The translations under genes and the position numbers were made by a program. Below the pieces are notes generated by a model that was not told the origin of the DNA, made no database searches, and saw nothing but the letters and a program-made list of their open reading frames with translations. Below, piece after piece: positions 5,320-5,448 of a stretch of 5,448 bases of DNA. The DNA is from Pseudomonadota bacterium (GTDB lineage: Bacteria; Pseudomonadota; Gammaproteobacteria; Xanthomonadales; Xanthomonadaceae): the NCBI GenBank assembly GCA_025355485.1, contig JANXZP010000093.1, forward strand, positions 1 through 5,448. The letters are read 5' to 3'. Position 1 is the stretch's first letter, and every line of letters starts with the position of its first letter.

Positions 5320-5361
5320 CGCGATTTGCCAGTGGCAAGTCGCCCAGGAAACGAAATCGCG
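5320..5361 (+). promoter_or_regulatory. Overlapping alternative hairpins between permease and lipoprotein genes
   Basis: Bases 5321-5330 (gcgatttgcc) pair with 5334-5343 (ggcaagtcgc) as a 10-bp stem with one T-G wobble and a 3-nt loop. Bases 5320-5327 (cgcgattt) can instead pair perfectly with 5354-5361 (aaatcgcg). The two folds exclude each other. No U-tract follows either, so this is not a standard terminator. It could attenuate or process the message between the two genes. The rest of the 108-nt gap shows no clear promoter. Confidence 0.35.
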
Positions 5362-5388
5362 TCGAGAAAAACCTTCTAGGAAACCACC

Positions 5389-5448
5389 ATGAACAGGATC
5401 CGCACACTCGCCTTGATGCTCACCTTCGCAACGATCCTGTCGGGTTGC
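5389..5448 (+). CDS. Lipoprotein, N-terminal 20 residues (3' end beyond window)
   Basis: The frame starts at ATG 5389 with AGGA (5378-5381) 7 nt upstream. It encodes a basic MNRIRT, a hydrophobic core LALMLTFATI and the lipobox LSGC, with the cysteine as the last residue in the window. This is a complete type II (lipoprotein) signal peptide, so the product should be lipidated on that cysteine and anchored to the inner or outer membrane from the periplasmic side. Nothing of the mature protein is visible, so its function is unknown. It follows the permease in the same direction with a 108-nt gap and could be a late member of the same operon. Confidence 0.75.
   Translation, partial: MNRIRTLALMLTFATILSGC

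Overview
The window is GC-rich, densely packed bacterial chromosome. The gene families (a xanthomonad-like secreted FKBP isomerase, a UDP-glucose dehydrogenase, and a YtrA-type GntR / ABC-2 transporter operon) together with the codon bias suggest a gammaproteobacterium, most likely of the order Xanthomonadales. This placement is an inference from protein character, not from a marker gene.

Left third (1-1683, minus strand): the first 277 codons of a UDP-glucose 6-dehydrogenase run off the left edge. Upstream of it in the same orientation is a complete exported FKBP-type peptidyl-prolyl isomerase. Between them is a perfect 12-bp hairpin that probably terminates the isomerase transcript. A weak sigma70-like promoter for the isomerase can be proposed at 1749-1779.

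Middle (1684-2170): most of this non-coding stretch is a 264-bp element (1830-2093). It has 32-bp terminal inverted repeats (31/32 identical), a 4-bp direct repeat GACT on each side, no credible gene inside, and two internal imperfect palindromes that would fold with the ends into a three-way junction. It has the properties of a non-autonomous miniature transposable element (MITE). It lies immediately upstream of a plus-strand NTF2/SnoaL-like protein gene (2171-2671), whose promoter must therefore lie in or beside the element.

Right half (2672-5448, plus strand): a strong promoter, TTGACA-16-TATAGT, is overlapped by a 24-bp dyad that looks like the operator of the operon's own regulator. The operon encodes, in order, an 80-aa putative exported or membrane-anchored small protein of unknown function, a 128-aa YtrA-subfamily GntR repressor, an ABC ATPase and a six-helix ABC-2 permease. 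Spacing is 1 nt, then GTGA and ATGA overlaps, so the genes are probably translationally coupled. The simplest model is autorepression by the GntR protein, relieved by an unknown envelope or drug signal, with the ATPase and permease forming one exporter. A lipoprotein gene begins 108 nt downstream and runs off the right edge; it may belong to the same transcription unit.

The most unusual items are the highly structured MITE and the uncharacterised small protein that leads the YtrA-type operon.
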